Below are positions 9,394 through 19,200 of a stretch of 64,000 bases of DNA, one piece after another. Position numbers and translations under genes: made by a program. Within the stretch, counting starts at the first letter, position 1; each line of letters begins with the position of its first letter. Source of the stretch: GCA-2718035 sp964435285 (GTDB taxonomy: Bacteria; Bacteroidota; Bacteroidia; Flavobacteriales; TMED113). The notes under the pieces were generated by a model. It ran no database searches. It was not told the DNA's origin and saw nothing but the letters and a program-made list of their open reading frames with translations. The DNA lies in assembly GCA_964435285.1 (NCBI GenBank), contig CAYSYA010000004.1, forward strand, positions 83,184 to 147,183, written 5' to 3'.

Positions 9394-9467
9394 TGGAGAA
9401 TGTCGGAGTCGAACCGACGACCTCCTGCGTGCAAGGCAGGCGCTCTAGCCAGCTGAGCTAATCCCCC
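9394..9467 (-). tRNA. tRNA-Ala (anticodon TGC)
   Basis: The minus strand folds into a 74-base tRNA: acceptor GGGGGAT pairs with ATTCTCC plus discriminator A, the D arm contains GCTCAGCTGGCTAGAGC, the anticodon loop CTTGCAC carries TGC, and the T arm contains GGTTCGACTCC. No CCA is encoded. It lies 13 bases after tRNA-Ile, in the Ile-Ala order usual for bacterial rRNA spacers, but no rRNA is nearby. Confidence 0.97.
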
Positions 9468-9480
9468 ATTTATTTTAAAG

Positions 9481-9554
9481 TAGTCTCGGGCAGACTTGAA
9501 CTGCCGACCTCTACATTATCAGTGTAGCGCTCTAACCAGCTGAGCTACGAGACT
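9481..9554 (-). tRNA. tRNA-Ile (anticodon GAT)
   Basis: The minus strand gives a 74-base cloverleaf with a fully paired acceptor (AGTCTCG with CGAGACT), the D arm GCTCAGCTGGTTAGAGC, the anticodon loop CTGATAA carrying GAT, the T arm AGTTCAAGTCT and discriminator A. It is transcribed first in an Ile-Ala pair from a clear promoter at 9590-9619. CCA is not encoded. Confidence 0.97.
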
Positions 9555-9589
9555 TCAAAATTTATTTACAAAGAGCAAAAAAATGTTTG

Positions 9590-9619
9590 CTAATATACAA
9601 CCATTTTTATATAAAACAA
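9590..9619 (-). promoter_or_regulatory. Bacteroidota-type promoter for tRNA-Ile/tRNA-Ala
   Basis: On the minus strand TTG (complement of 9617-9619) is followed after exactly 19 bases by TATATTAG (complement of 9590-9597). This matches the Bacteroidota primary sigma pattern TTG-N19-TAnnTTTG with one mismatch. Transcription would start about 30 bases before tRNA-Ile. Confidence 0.7.
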
Positions 9620-9626
9620 CTAATCT

Positions 9627-10331
9627 TTAAGGTGTAGTTGTGGATATAGGTAAAACTTTACCATTAAAAAAGTCACCCCCTTTCATTGAAAAGTCAAAAA
9701 TAAAAGTAGCCATCTCTTCCGGGGAAAGAGGAGCCTCATACCCAGGAAAGGCCTTTTTTAACATATCAGTTTGAACAGCACCTAATGCCAAACAATTAAA
9801 TCTGAGTTTTGACATTTTAAATTCTTCAGCTAGACACTCTGTTAATGTAATTAATGCTCCTTTGCTAGGGCTGTAAGAAGATAAACCAGGAAATTTTACA
9901 CTACCGTTTATTCCTCCAACACTACTAATAAAAACAATATGAGCTGTTTTAGTTAAATTTGAAATTATTTTTTGAGTGATAAAAAAAGGAGAAAAATAAT
10001 TAACAGTAAAAGAGTTAATTAAATCTTCTTTGTTCATATCTATAAAATTTTTTTTTATTAAACTCCCTCCATTATGAATTATAATGTCAATTAACCCAAA
10101 CTTATTTTTAATATTTGATACCAAAGTTTGTATTTTATCTAGTTCAAGTAAATTAAAGGACATAATTTGACAAGGAAGTTCAGAATTTATCTCTTTTATC
10201 TCTTCTTTGATTTTTTTTAATTTTTTCAGATCTCTTGCAATTAAAAATAAAGCATGGTTTTTTTTTGCAAAAAATTTTGCAGTTTCATATCCAATACCTC
10301 TACTAGCACCTGTAATTAAAACTTTTTTCAT
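9627..10331 (-). CDS. Short-chain dehydrogenase/reductase (SDR)
   Basis: This 234-residue protein has a classical SDR Rossmann fold. The cofactor motif TGASRGIG is at residues 7-14, followed by the NGG segment (87-89, a variant of NNAG), structural Asn111, catalytic Ser137 in FISSVGG, and the YSPSK catalytic motif with Tyr153 and Lys157. The Arg in TGASRGIG and a following ARD segment would fit NADP(H) preference. The substrate cannot be read from sequence. Its start overlaps the aromatic amino acid hydroxylase stop by 4 bases, so it could act on a tyrosine/phenylalanine-derived compound or a pterin, though a coupled housekeeping function is equally possible. No RNA motif separates it from the upstream genes. 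Confidence 0.85.
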   Translation of the reverse strand: MKKVLITGASRGIGYETAKFFAKKNHALFLIARDLKKLKKIKEEIKEINSELPCQIMSFNLLELDKIQTLVSNIKNKFGLIDIIIHNGGSLIKKNFIDMNKEDLINSFTVNYFSPFFITQKIISNLTKTAHIVFISSVGGINGSVKFPGLSSYSPSKGALITLTECLAEEFKMSKLRFNCLALGAVQTDMLKKAFPGYEAPLSPEEMATFIFDFSMKGGDFFNGKVLPISTTTP

Positions 10332-12082
10332 AATATTTTTAATCCATCTAAAATTAACTTTTTTAAATCACTTCTTATTATTGATAAATTTTCAAGATAA
10401 TTTTTAATTTTCTTATAAAGAAATTCATCAATTTTTTTTGCAATTTCACATATCTCTAACAAAAGTAACCATTCCTGACTTTTGGTAGATTCCAATTCTT
10501 CAAATATTAATTTAATCCTATCATAATTAACGTTAGAAGTTCTAATTTTTTCAACTTCATTGTATAACTTATGAATTTTTATATCAGATTCTGAATAATT
10601 AGCTTTTATAGTTTGAGATTTATAATCATATTTTTTTTCAGGAAAAGATTTTTCGTCAGCTGGACCCGGATAACAAGAAATAATCTTCTCACCGATTATG
10701 AGATCATATTTTCCCCAACTTTTTTCAAATAAAATATGATTTTTATATTTAATTTCACAGTCATCAAAAGAAATCAAAATAATATTATTGTTATTATCAA
10801 ATGTAAAATTCTTGATTATTCCATTTAATAATAATCCAGATTCATATTCAAATTCTATTTTTTCATTTTTTACAATTCCCTGATTTTTGGCCTTTTCTAA
10901 ATTAAAATTATTAAGCTCAAAATTAATAACTTTACCACATGGTGCACCAAACCCTTCTTTATGAAAATCTATACCTTGATTTTTTATTTCTTTAAATTTT
11001 AAAGCTAAAGAGGTTGCTCCTTCTGTCTGAATATACACACATTGTCCATTATTACTAGTTAATTTTACAAATTTTCCTGAGATCTGAATACCGCTATCAA
11101 ATTCGCAAGTTGAAATGTCTCCTGATTTTATTGCTTGATTAATTCCATATTCTCCGCCTTTTTTAAAAGCCATATTTTTAGAAAACTCCTTCAATACATC
11201 TATTAAATACTCAAATGATGGCGTTACAAATAATTGAGGTTGAGGTTTAGTAATATCAAAATTAACTTTACTAGAATCAATACTGTATATCTTTTTTTTG
11301 ACTTTTTCACTCATACACCAAACGCTTTCCCCTATTGAAGATAAAAGACCTGCCCCGTAAATTTTAGGATTATCTATAGTACCAATTAATCCATACTCTA
11401 CTGTCCACCAATGTAAATTTCTAATCATCGACATCTCAGATAACTTTTCTTTACTAGCCTTTTTTTGGATTGAGTCAACAACTCTTTCTGCTTCTGTTAT
11501 TAAGTTACTAGATACTCCTTTGGCCTCTTTTAATATTGATAAATTACGTATTGCTTCAAATAGCTTTAAATCAGTAGATGAAGAAAATGCCTTCGTTCCA
11601 ATTTTACCAAATAACTCTAGATAGTCAGAGTATTTTTTATTTGGAATAATAGGAGCATGACCAGCTGCCTCATGTAATATATCAGGAGCTGGAGTATATT
11701 CAATATGATTTATTTGTCTTATATCCGCAGCAATTACTAATACTTTATGAGATTGAAACTCCATAAATGCTTTAGGAGGAATAAATCCATCAACACAAAC
11801 TGCAGCCCAACCAACTTTTTGAAGAATTCTATTCATCCCATATAAATTGGGAATCCTATCAATCGTAATTCCCGCTTCATTTAATCCTTGAATATAATCA
11901 CCGAAAATAACTTTTGGTAAATAATCCATGTTCTGTTTCATTACATATCTCCAAACTGAGTGATCTATTGGTGTATATTCACTGTAATCTTGATCAACTA
12001 TATATTGAATTAGATGATCTGGTAAATTTTTTAGGTGTTTATTTGTTGAAAAAAAATCGTTCATATGTTTTGAACTAGCCAT
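10328..12082 (-). CDS. Aromatic amino acid hydroxylase (phenylalanine 4-monooxygenase type), long form
   Basis: The N-terminal 260 residues form a tetrahydropterin-dependent aromatic amino acid hydroxylase domain. The iron site is visible as His137 and His142 in HEAAGH and Glu229 in WWTVEYG. The spacing between the second His and the Glu is larger than in the well-studied monomeric enzymes because of a helical insertion (about residues 160-220). After about residue 320 comes a beta-rich C-terminal region and a helical end (530-584) with no motif I recognise, making the 584-residue protein about twice the usual bacterial length. Similar long forms are known in Bacteroidota. It most likely makes tyrosine from phenylalanine. 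It follows pdhC by 15 bases and overlaps the SDR gene by 4. An alternative start is Met7. Confidence 0.88.
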   Translation of the reverse strand: MASSKHMNDFFSTNKHLKNLPDHLIQYIVDQDYSEYTPIDHSVWRYVMKQNMDYLPKVIFGDYIQGLNEAGITIDRIPNLYGMNRILQKVGWAAVCVDGFIPPKAFMEFQSHKVLVIAADIRQINHIEYTPAPDILHEAAGHAPIIPNKKYSDYLELFGKIGTKAFSSSTDLKLFEAIRNLSILKEAKGVSSNLITEAERVVDSIQKKASKEKLSEMSMIRNLHWWTVEYGLIGTIDNPKIYGAGLLSSIGESVWCMSEKVKKKIYSIDSSKVNFDITKPQPQLFVTPSFEYLIDVLKEFSKNMAFKKGGEYGINQAIKSGDISTCEFDSGIQISGKFVKLTSNNGQCVYIQTEGATSLALKFKEIKNQGIDFHKEGFGAPCGKVINFELNNFNLEKAKNQGIVKNEKIEFEYESGLLLNGIIKNFTFDNNNNIILISFDDCEIKYKNHILFEKSWGKYDLIIGEKIISCYPGPADEKSFPEKKYDYKSQTIKANYSESDIKIHKLYNEVEKIRTSNVNYDRIKLIFEELESTKSQEWLLLLEICEIAKKIDEFLYKKIKNYLENLSIIRSDLKKLILDGLKIL

Positions 12083-12097
12083 AATATAAATTTTCTT

Positions 12098-13330
12098 TTA
12101 AATCATTAGCAATGGGTTTTCCAACATAGTTTTTAAAGTTTTTAAAAATTGAGCTCCTTGGGCTCCATCAACTATTCTATGGTCAGATGATAAAGTTACC
12201 TTCATCACATTACCAACTACAATTTTTTCATCCTTAACAACTGGTGTTTTTTGTATGGAACCAATGGCTAAAATACATGCGTCTGGAGGGTTAATTATTG
12301 CTGTAAATTCATCAATTCCAAACATACCCAGATTAGAAACTGTAAATGTATTTCCATTCAATTCTTCAATAGAAAGCTTTTTATTATTAGCTCTATCTAC
12401 AAAATCTTTAATTTTATTCGAAATATCTAAAATATTGTGTTGGTCAGTATTCTTAATAACGGGAACTACCAATCCATCATCTACTGCGATAGCAACTCCA
12501 ATATTAATATCCTTATTTTTAATAATTGAATCATTTCCCCAAGAAACATTTATATTTCGGTGTTTAGATAATGAAAAAGCTACTGCTTTAATAATAATAT
12601 CATTAAAAGAAATTTTAGTTTCTAAATTGTTAATTAAATTTTTTCTTAATTCAATTAAACTGTCAACATTAATTTTTGTAGTTAAATAAAAGTGTGGAGC
12701 AGAGAATTTAGATTCAGATAACCTATTTGCTATTGTTTTTCGCATTTGAGATAAAGGATGTTGTAAAATTGACTTATCAACTTGAACTATTTCTTCAACT
12801 TTTTTAAGATTAAATTGTTCAAGATCTCTTTTTATAATTCTACCATTTTCACCTGTTCCTTGAATTAAGTTTAAATCAATTCCTTCTTCTTTTGCGATTT
12901 TTTTTGCAAGTGGTGATATTTTTAGTCTTTTTTCATTTTTATAGTCATCATTAGAAAAGGATTGTTGACTTGGTTCCGATTTTTCTAAAAAGGATGCGAT
13001 TTCTTCTAAATTATCATCTTCATTATTTTGTGTATCTTCTAAGTTTTTTGAATCACTATTTTCTGTATTTAGTAAACTTGAAATATCTTCATCTTTTTGC
13101 CCTAAAATTGCTAGAATGGAATCTACTGCCGCCGATTCATTCTCATTAACCCCTATATAGAGCAAATGTCCTTCTTGAAAGGATTCAAATTCCATAGTAG
13201 CCTTATCTGTTTCTATATCAGCCAACAAGTCACCTTCTTTTATTTCATCTCCAACTTTTTTGTGCCATTTAGATACAACTCCCTCAGTCATTGTATCACT
13301 CAATCTAGGCATTTTGACAATTTCAGCCAT
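12098..13330 (-). CDS. pdhC: Pyruvate dehydrogenase E2, dihydrolipoamide acetyltransferase
   Basis: The 410-residue protein has an N-terminal lipoyl domain with lipoylation Lys43 in ETDKATMEFES, an acidic linker (about 80-125), a peripheral subunit-binding domain (about 134-172, with SPLAKKIAKEEGIDL and GTGENGRI) and the acyltransferase domain with the active-site SSDHRIVDG (His384, Asp388). It forms the core of the pyruvate dehydrogenase complex, moving acetyl groups from E1 to CoA. It has one lipoyl domain, where some Bacteroidota enzymes carry two. It lies 2 bases after pdhA. E1 beta and E3 are not in the window. Confidence 0.95.
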   Translation of the reverse strand: MAEIVKMPRLSDTMTEGVVSKWHKKVGDEIKEGDLLADIETDKATMEFESFQEGHLLYIGVNENESAAVDSILAILGQKDEDISSLLNTENSDSKNLEDTQNNEDDNLEEIASFLEKSEPSQQSFSNDDYKNEKRLKISPLAKKIAKEEGIDLNLIQGTGENGRIIKRDLEQFNLKKVEEIVQVDKSILQHPLSQMRKTIANRLSESKFSAPHFYLTTKINVDSLIELRKNLINNLETKISFNDIIIKAVAFSLSKHRNINVSWGNDSIIKNKDINIGVAIAVDDGLVVPVIKNTDQHNILDISNKIKDFVDRANNKKLSIEELNGNTFTVSNLGMFGIDEFTAIINPPDACILAIGSIQKTPVVKDEKIVVGNVMKVTLSSDHRIVDGAQGAQFLKTLKTMLENPLLMI

Positions 13331-13332
13331 AT

Positions 13333-14322
13333 TTATTCCTTTAAAAAATTATAATCTCCTTGATAAATTCCTTTAAATAAATCCTCAGGTTTTGGAAATG
13401 GAGAATTTTCAGCAAAATCAACACATTCTTGAACTTTACTTTTTACATCATTAACAATTTCTTCAACATCTTTTTCTTTCAAAAACTTTTTTTTGTATAA
13501 AATATCAAGTACATAATCAATAGGATCTTGATTCTTATATTTTGCAACTTCTTCTTTAGTCCTATAATGTTGAGCATCTGACATAGAATGACCTTTGTAC
13601 CTATATGTTTTGATTTCCAAAAAAGATGGACCTAATCCTTTTCGCGCTCTATCAACTGCTTTTTTAACTTCTTTAAAAACAACTTCAGGCTTCATTCCTT
13701 CAACAGGCCTACAAGGCATTTCATAACCCAAACCTAATTTCCAAATTTCTGAGTGATTAGCAGTTCTTTCAACTGAAGTTCCCATAGCATAACCGTTATT
13801 TTCACATATAAAAACTACGGGTAATTTATGATTCATTGCCATATTAAATGTCTCATGTAAAGATCCCTGACGAACAGCTCCATCTCCCATAAAACATAAT
13901 GTTACAGCTTTATTTTCATTGTACTGATCAGCAAAAGCAATTCCTGCCCCAAGAGGAATTTGACCTCCAACAATACCATGTCCTCCAAAAAAATTATGTT
14001 CCTTCGAAAACATATGCATTGAGCCACCTTTCCCATTTGAACAACCTGTAGACTTTCCAAATAATTCAGCCATTACATATTTAGGATCAAGACCCATAGC
14101 AATTGGATGAACATGACATCGATAAGCAGTAATCATCTTATCGACTTCGGAATTAATAGCATGAGAGCAACCAGCTAGAACGGCTTCTTGACCGTTATAT
14201 AGATGTAAAAAACCTCTAATTTTCTGTTGAATATACATTGCAGCTGCTTTTTCCTCAAATTTTCTCCATAGCAACATGTTTTTATACCAGTCTAAATATA
14301 TTTCTTTACTTACAGAGGCCAT
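13333..14322 (-). CDS. pdhA: Pyruvate dehydrogenase E1 component, alpha subunit
   Basis: This 329-residue protein carries the thiamin diphosphate and Mg binding motif GDGAVRQGS ending in ENNGYAMGT (residues 146-182), along with the family segments YNGQEAVLAG, AYRCHVHPIAMG and GKGGSMHMF. The C-terminal TYRYKGHSMSD is the conserved loop that is phosphorylated in mitochondrial enzymes. It decarboxylates pyruvate together with the beta subunit, whose gene is not adjacent: in flavobacteria pdhA-pdhC commonly stand together with pdhB elsewhere. It is the first gene of a four-gene minus-strand operon (pdhA-pdhC-hydroxylase-SDR) with a strong minus-7 element just upstream. Confidence 0.95.
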   Translation of the reverse strand: MASVSKEIYLDWYKNMLLWRKFEEKAAAMYIQQKIRGFLHLYNGQEAVLAGCSHAINSEVDKMITAYRCHVHPIAMGLDPKYVMAELFGKSTGCSNGKGGSMHMFSKEHNFFGGHGIVGGQIPLGAGIAFADQYNENKAVTLCFMGDGAVRQGSLHETFNMAMNHKLPVVFICENNGYAMGTSVERTANHSEIWKLGLGYEMPCRPVEGMKPEVVFKEVKKAVDRARKGLGPSFLEIKTYRYKGHSMSDAQHYRTKEEVAKYKNQDPIDYVLDILYKKKFLKEKDVEEIVNDVKSKVQECVDFAENSPFPKPEDLFKGIYQGDYNFLKE

Positions 14323-14343
14323 ACTATTTAAAATTTATTAATT

Positions 14344-14351
14344 CAAATATA
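14344..14351 (-). promoter_or_regulatory. Minus-7 element upstream of pdhA
   Basis: The minus strand reads TATATTTG, an exact match to TAnnTTTG, 21 bases before the pdhA start. No TTG is found 19 bases upstream, so only the minus-7 half is supported; in this AT-rich DNA such matches also occur by chance. Confidence 0.45.
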
Positions 14352-14402
14352 TGCAAAATGATTAATGTAATTTTGATTTTTAATTACTTTTGAAGTATAA
14401 AT

Positions 14403-14882
14403 TCAATACTTTAGTAAAGTTGATGCGTAGCATGAAACCCCTTCTCCTCTACCTATAAATCCTAATTTTTCACTTGTAGTAGCCTTAATATTAATGTTTG
14501 AAACTGGCAGATTTATACATTTGGAAATCTGTGATTTCATTTCTGGTAAATAATTATTTAGCTTTGGAGTCTCTAAAACAATTGTTAAGTCTATATTTTC
14601 AATTGAAAAACCCTCTTTATAAATCATTTCAAAGACCTCTTTTAATAAAATTTTACTATCAATATTTTTAAATTTATTGTCATTATCTGGAAAAAAATGA
14701 CCTATATCTCCTAAACCTGCCGCTCCTAATAAAGCATCACATAACGCATGAATAACAACATCTCCATCTGAGTGAGCTACAGTCCCTCTTGAAAAAGGGA
14801 TTAATACTCCACCTAATATTAACGTATTATTCTCTTCTAATCTATGAATATCATATCCGTTACCTACTCTAAATTTCTTCAC
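14403..14882 (-). CDS. ispF: 2-C-methyl-D-erythritol 2,4-cyclodiphosphate synthase
   Basis: The 159-residue protein is a full-length IspF of the MEP isoprenoid pathway, forming the cyclic diphosphate from CDP-methylerythritol 2-phosphate. The metal ligands Asp11 and His13 in GYDIHRL and His45 in DVVIHALCDALLGA are present, as are HSDGD (37-41), the GDIGHFFPD loop and the C-terminal ATTSEKLGFIGRGEG motif. The gene's start overlaps the porV stop by 4 bases, so an essential housekeeping enzyme is translated from the T9SS porU-porV transcript. Confidence 0.97.
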   Translation of the reverse strand: MKKFRVGNGYDIHRLEENNTLILGGVLIPFSRGTVAHSDGDVVIHALCDALLGAAGLGDIGHFFPDNDNKFKNIDSKILLKEVFEMIYKEGFSIENIDLTIVLETPKLNNYLPEMKSQISKCINLPVSNINIKATTSEKLGFIGRGEGVSCYASTLLKY

Positions 14883-16180
14883 TTTAAATTTGGTGTATTT
14901 GATTGATTATTTCTTATTTCAGATTTTTGACGATTTGATTTAAATAAATTTTCACTATTAAATGAATCTAAGTTAAAAACTAAAGAAAATCTCATTGTAT
15001 TTTCAAGTGGACTCCTCACACTAGAGTTTGCAGGAATTAAATATGCAAAATCAATTTCAAATACATTTAATTTCAAGGAGGAACCCAAAGTAAAATATTT
15101 CCTATTTCCTTTGTTTTCATGTTCATGAAAATACCCAAATCTAAATGCAAACTGATTATCATACCAATATTCAGCCCCAAAAGAATACATTAACTCATTT
15201 ATTTCTTCTTCTAAACCACCTGGTGCATCAGAAAAAGATTGAAAAATTCCTTGAACAATTCCTACATTTGGATTCTGCCCAGCTAATATATGGTGCTCTG
15301 GGCTACCTAATTGAACAGGGTTACCATTTATATCTACTGGTTGACCATCAGAATCTATAGCATAAACAGGCGGTGTAGGAACCAATAATTTATTTATATC
15401 AAAAGCAAACATTATCTCATTATAATCATCGATTTCCATACTTACTCTACTACCCAATCTTAAATTCATAGGTAAAAAATCTTCATCTCCTGATTCAGTA
15501 TATGAGATCTTACTTCCAATATTAGAAATATTTAAACCCAAGGCCCACTGAGAATCATATCCACTAATTTCAAATGTTTTACTTTGATAATAAGTGCCAA
15601 GATCAACCGCAAATGATTTTCCTGCTTCTGTTTGTAATCCCTCTACAAAAATACCGCCAGTTAAATTAGAGTAAATATACTTCATCACTAAACCCGCAGA
15701 AAAATTATCCGATAGCTTCATTGAATATGCTAAGTCAAAAACATACTCATTAGGATCGTATTCTCCAACATATTCACCTTGATCGTTAGTGAACTGAATA
15801 TTACCTAGGGAAAAGTATCTCATTCCAGCTGCAACAGCGCTTATTTCGTTTAATTTATAATAACCTGTTATATGTGATAATGAAATGTCAGGAACTAATT
15901 TACTTAGCCAAGGAGTATATGAAATGGAAAAAGACCCACCTGATGGTAAAAAAGCTAATTTTGCGGAATTCCAATGAATAGAATGAACATCCGGTGATGT
16001 AGCAGCACCAACATCACCCATTGCGCCAGATCTAGAGTCAGGGGAAATAGTCAAAAAAGGAACAGCAGTTGTGATAGTATTTAGATTTTCATTATAATTT
16101 TCTAATTCATCACCCAAAGATGTTTGAGAAAAAACACTTTGATAAGCAAATACAAATACAAAGAGAAAAAAAGTTTTCAT
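14879..16180 (-). CDS. porV: T9SS outer-membrane shuttle protein PorV (LptO)
   Basis: This 433-residue protein has a signal peptide (to about SVFSQ) and a FadL-like outer-membrane beta-barrel. The conserved PorV region is visible near the N-terminus: TAVPFLTISPDSRSGAMGD at about 38-56, then GAATSPDVHSIHWNSAKLAF. Glycine-rich strands such as YYKLNEISAVAAGMRYFSLG follow. In Porphyromonas gingivalis and Flavobacterium johnsoniae PorV carries cargo proteins from the translocon to the PorU sortase. Its position 39 bases after porU on the same strand is the classic arrangement. The last 40 residues are polar and poorly structured. Confidence 0.93.
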   Translation of the reverse strand: MKTFFLFVFVFAYQSVFSQTSLGDELENYNENLNTITTAVPFLTISPDSRSGAMGDVGAATSPDVHSIHWNSAKLAFLPSGGSFSISYTPWLSKLVPDISLSHITGYYKLNEISAVAAGMRYFSLGNIQFTNDQGEYVGEYDPNEYVFDLAYSMKLSDNFSAGLVMKYIYSNLTGGIFVEGLQTEAGKSFAVDLGTYYQSKTFEISGYDSQWALGLNISNIGSKISYTESGDEDFLPMNLRLGSRVSMEIDDYNEIMFAFDINKLLVPTPPVYAIDSDGQPVDINGNPVQLGSPEHHILAGQNPNVGIVQGIFQSFSDAPGGLEEEINELMYSFGAEYWYDNQFAFRFGYFHEHENKGNRKYFTLGSSLKLNVFEIDFAYLIPANSSVRSPLENTMRFSLVFNLDSFNSENLFKSNRQKSEIRNNQSNTPNLK

Positions 16181-16219
16181 TTATTTATTTTTTCAAATTA
16201 TTATAAAACAACGCGGAAA

Positions 16220-19200
16220 TTAGTTTAATATTACTAGTTTTTCAAATTTTTCAACTTTTTCTCCACTTTCACTAGACTTAACTAATATTTTATAAACATA
16301 AACTCCTCTACCTAATTTATCACCATAATCATCTAAACCGTCCCATGAAATAGTTTCGTCTCTAAAACCACTATTAATTATATTAGCCTTCAGTGTTTTA
16401 ACTAACTTTCCACTTACAGTAAATATCTGAATCATGACATCTAAATACTCGTTAGGTCTGTTATGTTCAAATGAAAATTTTGTGAAATTTGAAAAAGGGT
16501 TAGGATAATTTAAAAGGTAATTTAAAGTCATTTCCTCAGATTCAGAAACGACAAATGATAAATCTTTTTCATTAGAATTGTTGTAAACATCCCAAACTTT
16601 TAAATTTAAAACATGTACTCCATCAGACAAATTAGCTAAGGAATACCTAACAGTTCCTGACTGAAATGTATTTAAATCAGCCTCATAATAATTATTAAGA
16701 ATATACGGTTGATTGGTCAAATTATCAATTATTGCAACAATATCGTGTCCTATTCCGGTTCCAACAGTATTGATTCCAGAGTTATCAAAAACTTTTGCAA
16801 TTAATTCGGGAGAAGAGTTAGTTAGACCACCTGAAACAAAATTTGTATCATTCATAAATAATTCAATAGATGGCCCGATATCATCATATGAAGCATTTGA
16901 GTTAATTCCTCCTATTATTAAATCTTCATAGGATCCTGATGCATCAATACTCATTGATTCATCATGTGCATAATAACTTAATTTTGAAAACCCATATTGG
17001 AACGGATTGTCCTTTGGCACTATAAACTCATACTCAAAATTAGATTTTTCGACATCAACTTTTCCCTTGTATATTATATTTTTTTGTAAATCAAACTCAA
17101 ATGGAGTTTCTAAAAATCCGTTGTTATTAAGCGTTTGAAAATTATTTGATTTTCCAAAAACAGTAACAAATAGTTTACCGTCAGTTAGCTCACCCTCAAT
17201 TTGCCCTGTAATTTTAACTTTACTAAGTGCATTAATTGTATCTGCTGGTATAAAATTGTTTTCTTTAGATGTTTCATCAATAACATAAATATTGTTTGTC
17301 AAAATATTATATTTAGGATAAGGAATTTTCAGGGCGGGATCTCCAATTAAAGCAAACTTTCTTTTATTCACTGTATTACCTAAAGAAGGGTCGTTCTTTG
17401 CCTTTTTCATAATTTCACCCATTGTATTATTAGTAGATGAATCCAAAATATAATTATATAATGAATTGGTAATATAATAAGCACTACTTTCATTGACTGT
17501 TCTTGAAGTACTAAATAAAGAAATCGCACCTCCTCTTGAATTTAACAGTAATAATTCACCAGCAGAAACTCTTTCAGGGTCATCAAACCTTGAAAATTCA
17601 CATGTTGCAGTCACAAATACTGGTAATTTGTCAAAATTTTCAAAATTATTTATTTCTGAAAGTCCTAAAATTCTTTCAGAAGCCCACCCAACTTCTCCTC
17701 CATGACCAACATAATTAATTATTAGAACCCCTGAGTTAATTAGTTCAACAATTTTTTTATTAACATCAGGGTATCTTTCTCCACCAGCAGTTGACTCTTG
17801 TTGAAAAGCATCAGAATAAATTTTATCTACATTTACCCAAGCATAATTTGTATCAACTTTCACAGCAAGAGCATCGGAGTGAATCAATAAGTTTTCTTCC
17901 CACCCTTGATCTACGTCGTCAGAAACAAAACAAACTTTATTTTTCCAATCTCCATAACTATTTGTTGCATAATTTATTATTTTATCTACCACGTCACTTG
18001 CTTCTTGATTAGTAGTAACAGTTAGCCTTCCTATTCCAATATCAATTAAATCGTCTACTAATGTGCTACTAGAACCCTCTAAAACATCAAGCATTCCGAA
18101 AAAATCATCTGAACAATATGATAACTTTATATTATCAGATCTGTATGATTGAAAAGTTGGTACAAAATTAGTATTTGGTGATTTTATGTTTTTGAAATCA
18201 AAAGAAGCGTCTCCAAACAGTAATAAATTCTTCACTGAATTTTTATTATATAACATTCTTACAAAATCTCTTATAGCTACTGGATCTTGAGAACCAGAAC
18301 TAAACTCATTATAAATTTGTTCTGTAGTAACTACTATGACGTTAGTACCGTTCATTTTAAAATGAAAATTCCCTAATCTTTCAGCTTGATTTAAAAATTC
18401 AGGGTGAGAAACTATTACTAAATCTGCTTGACTAAAATTATGCAAATTTTGATTCATTACTTGAGCAAAAAATTGAGGAGTTTCAAGATTCTCAATGTTT
18501 TTTAAACAAATAAATTGTGATAAAGTATCAATATTTACAGCAAATTGTAAATCTAAAGGATCATTAACTGAACTATTTAAATTATGTTGTTTAACATTTA
18601 AAGGATCTGTTACATTAAAAACATATTCAGTATCGTCTGGAATATTAAAAATTGTTATTCCTCCATCAAATTTTTTATCGCGAAAAATAAGTTGATTTTG
18701 AAAATTTGCCCATTTTAAACTTCTCTTGTAATTTATTTCTAAATAATCAAGCCAAGCTAGTGCAGAAGGATTTCCATTATTTCTATAATTGACAATTACC
18801 TCTCCATTCCAATCTTCAATTGAAAATTGTGTATTTAAATCAATAATCACTGAACCTTCCGAATCTTCAAAATAATAATCATCAGATGTTTCAGGGGGAA
18901 CATCTAAAGTAAAGAATGTTGTTTGATTATTAAATTTAAAATCGAATTCTGTATTAATTGAAGACCTTGCTGCAACTCGGGCTCTAAAAGATATGCTATC
19001 TAAAATCTCTCCCTCAGCTAGATCAAAAGAATACAAGCTATTACTACCAAAATATTCTCCAAACCACTGCTGGCCTGTACTTACTAAATTATAATTTTCG
19101 CTTTCATGAAAATTATAATCTACAAAAGAACTTACGTAATTTTGTTTTTCGATTGGAAAACTCAAAATTTCTGTGTTACTAATTGATTGAATTTGAATAT

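Noticed and set aside
12255..12689. 144-residue frame opposite pdhC
   Set aside because: It lies wholly within the acyltransferase domain of E2 on the other strand and its translation shows no family features.
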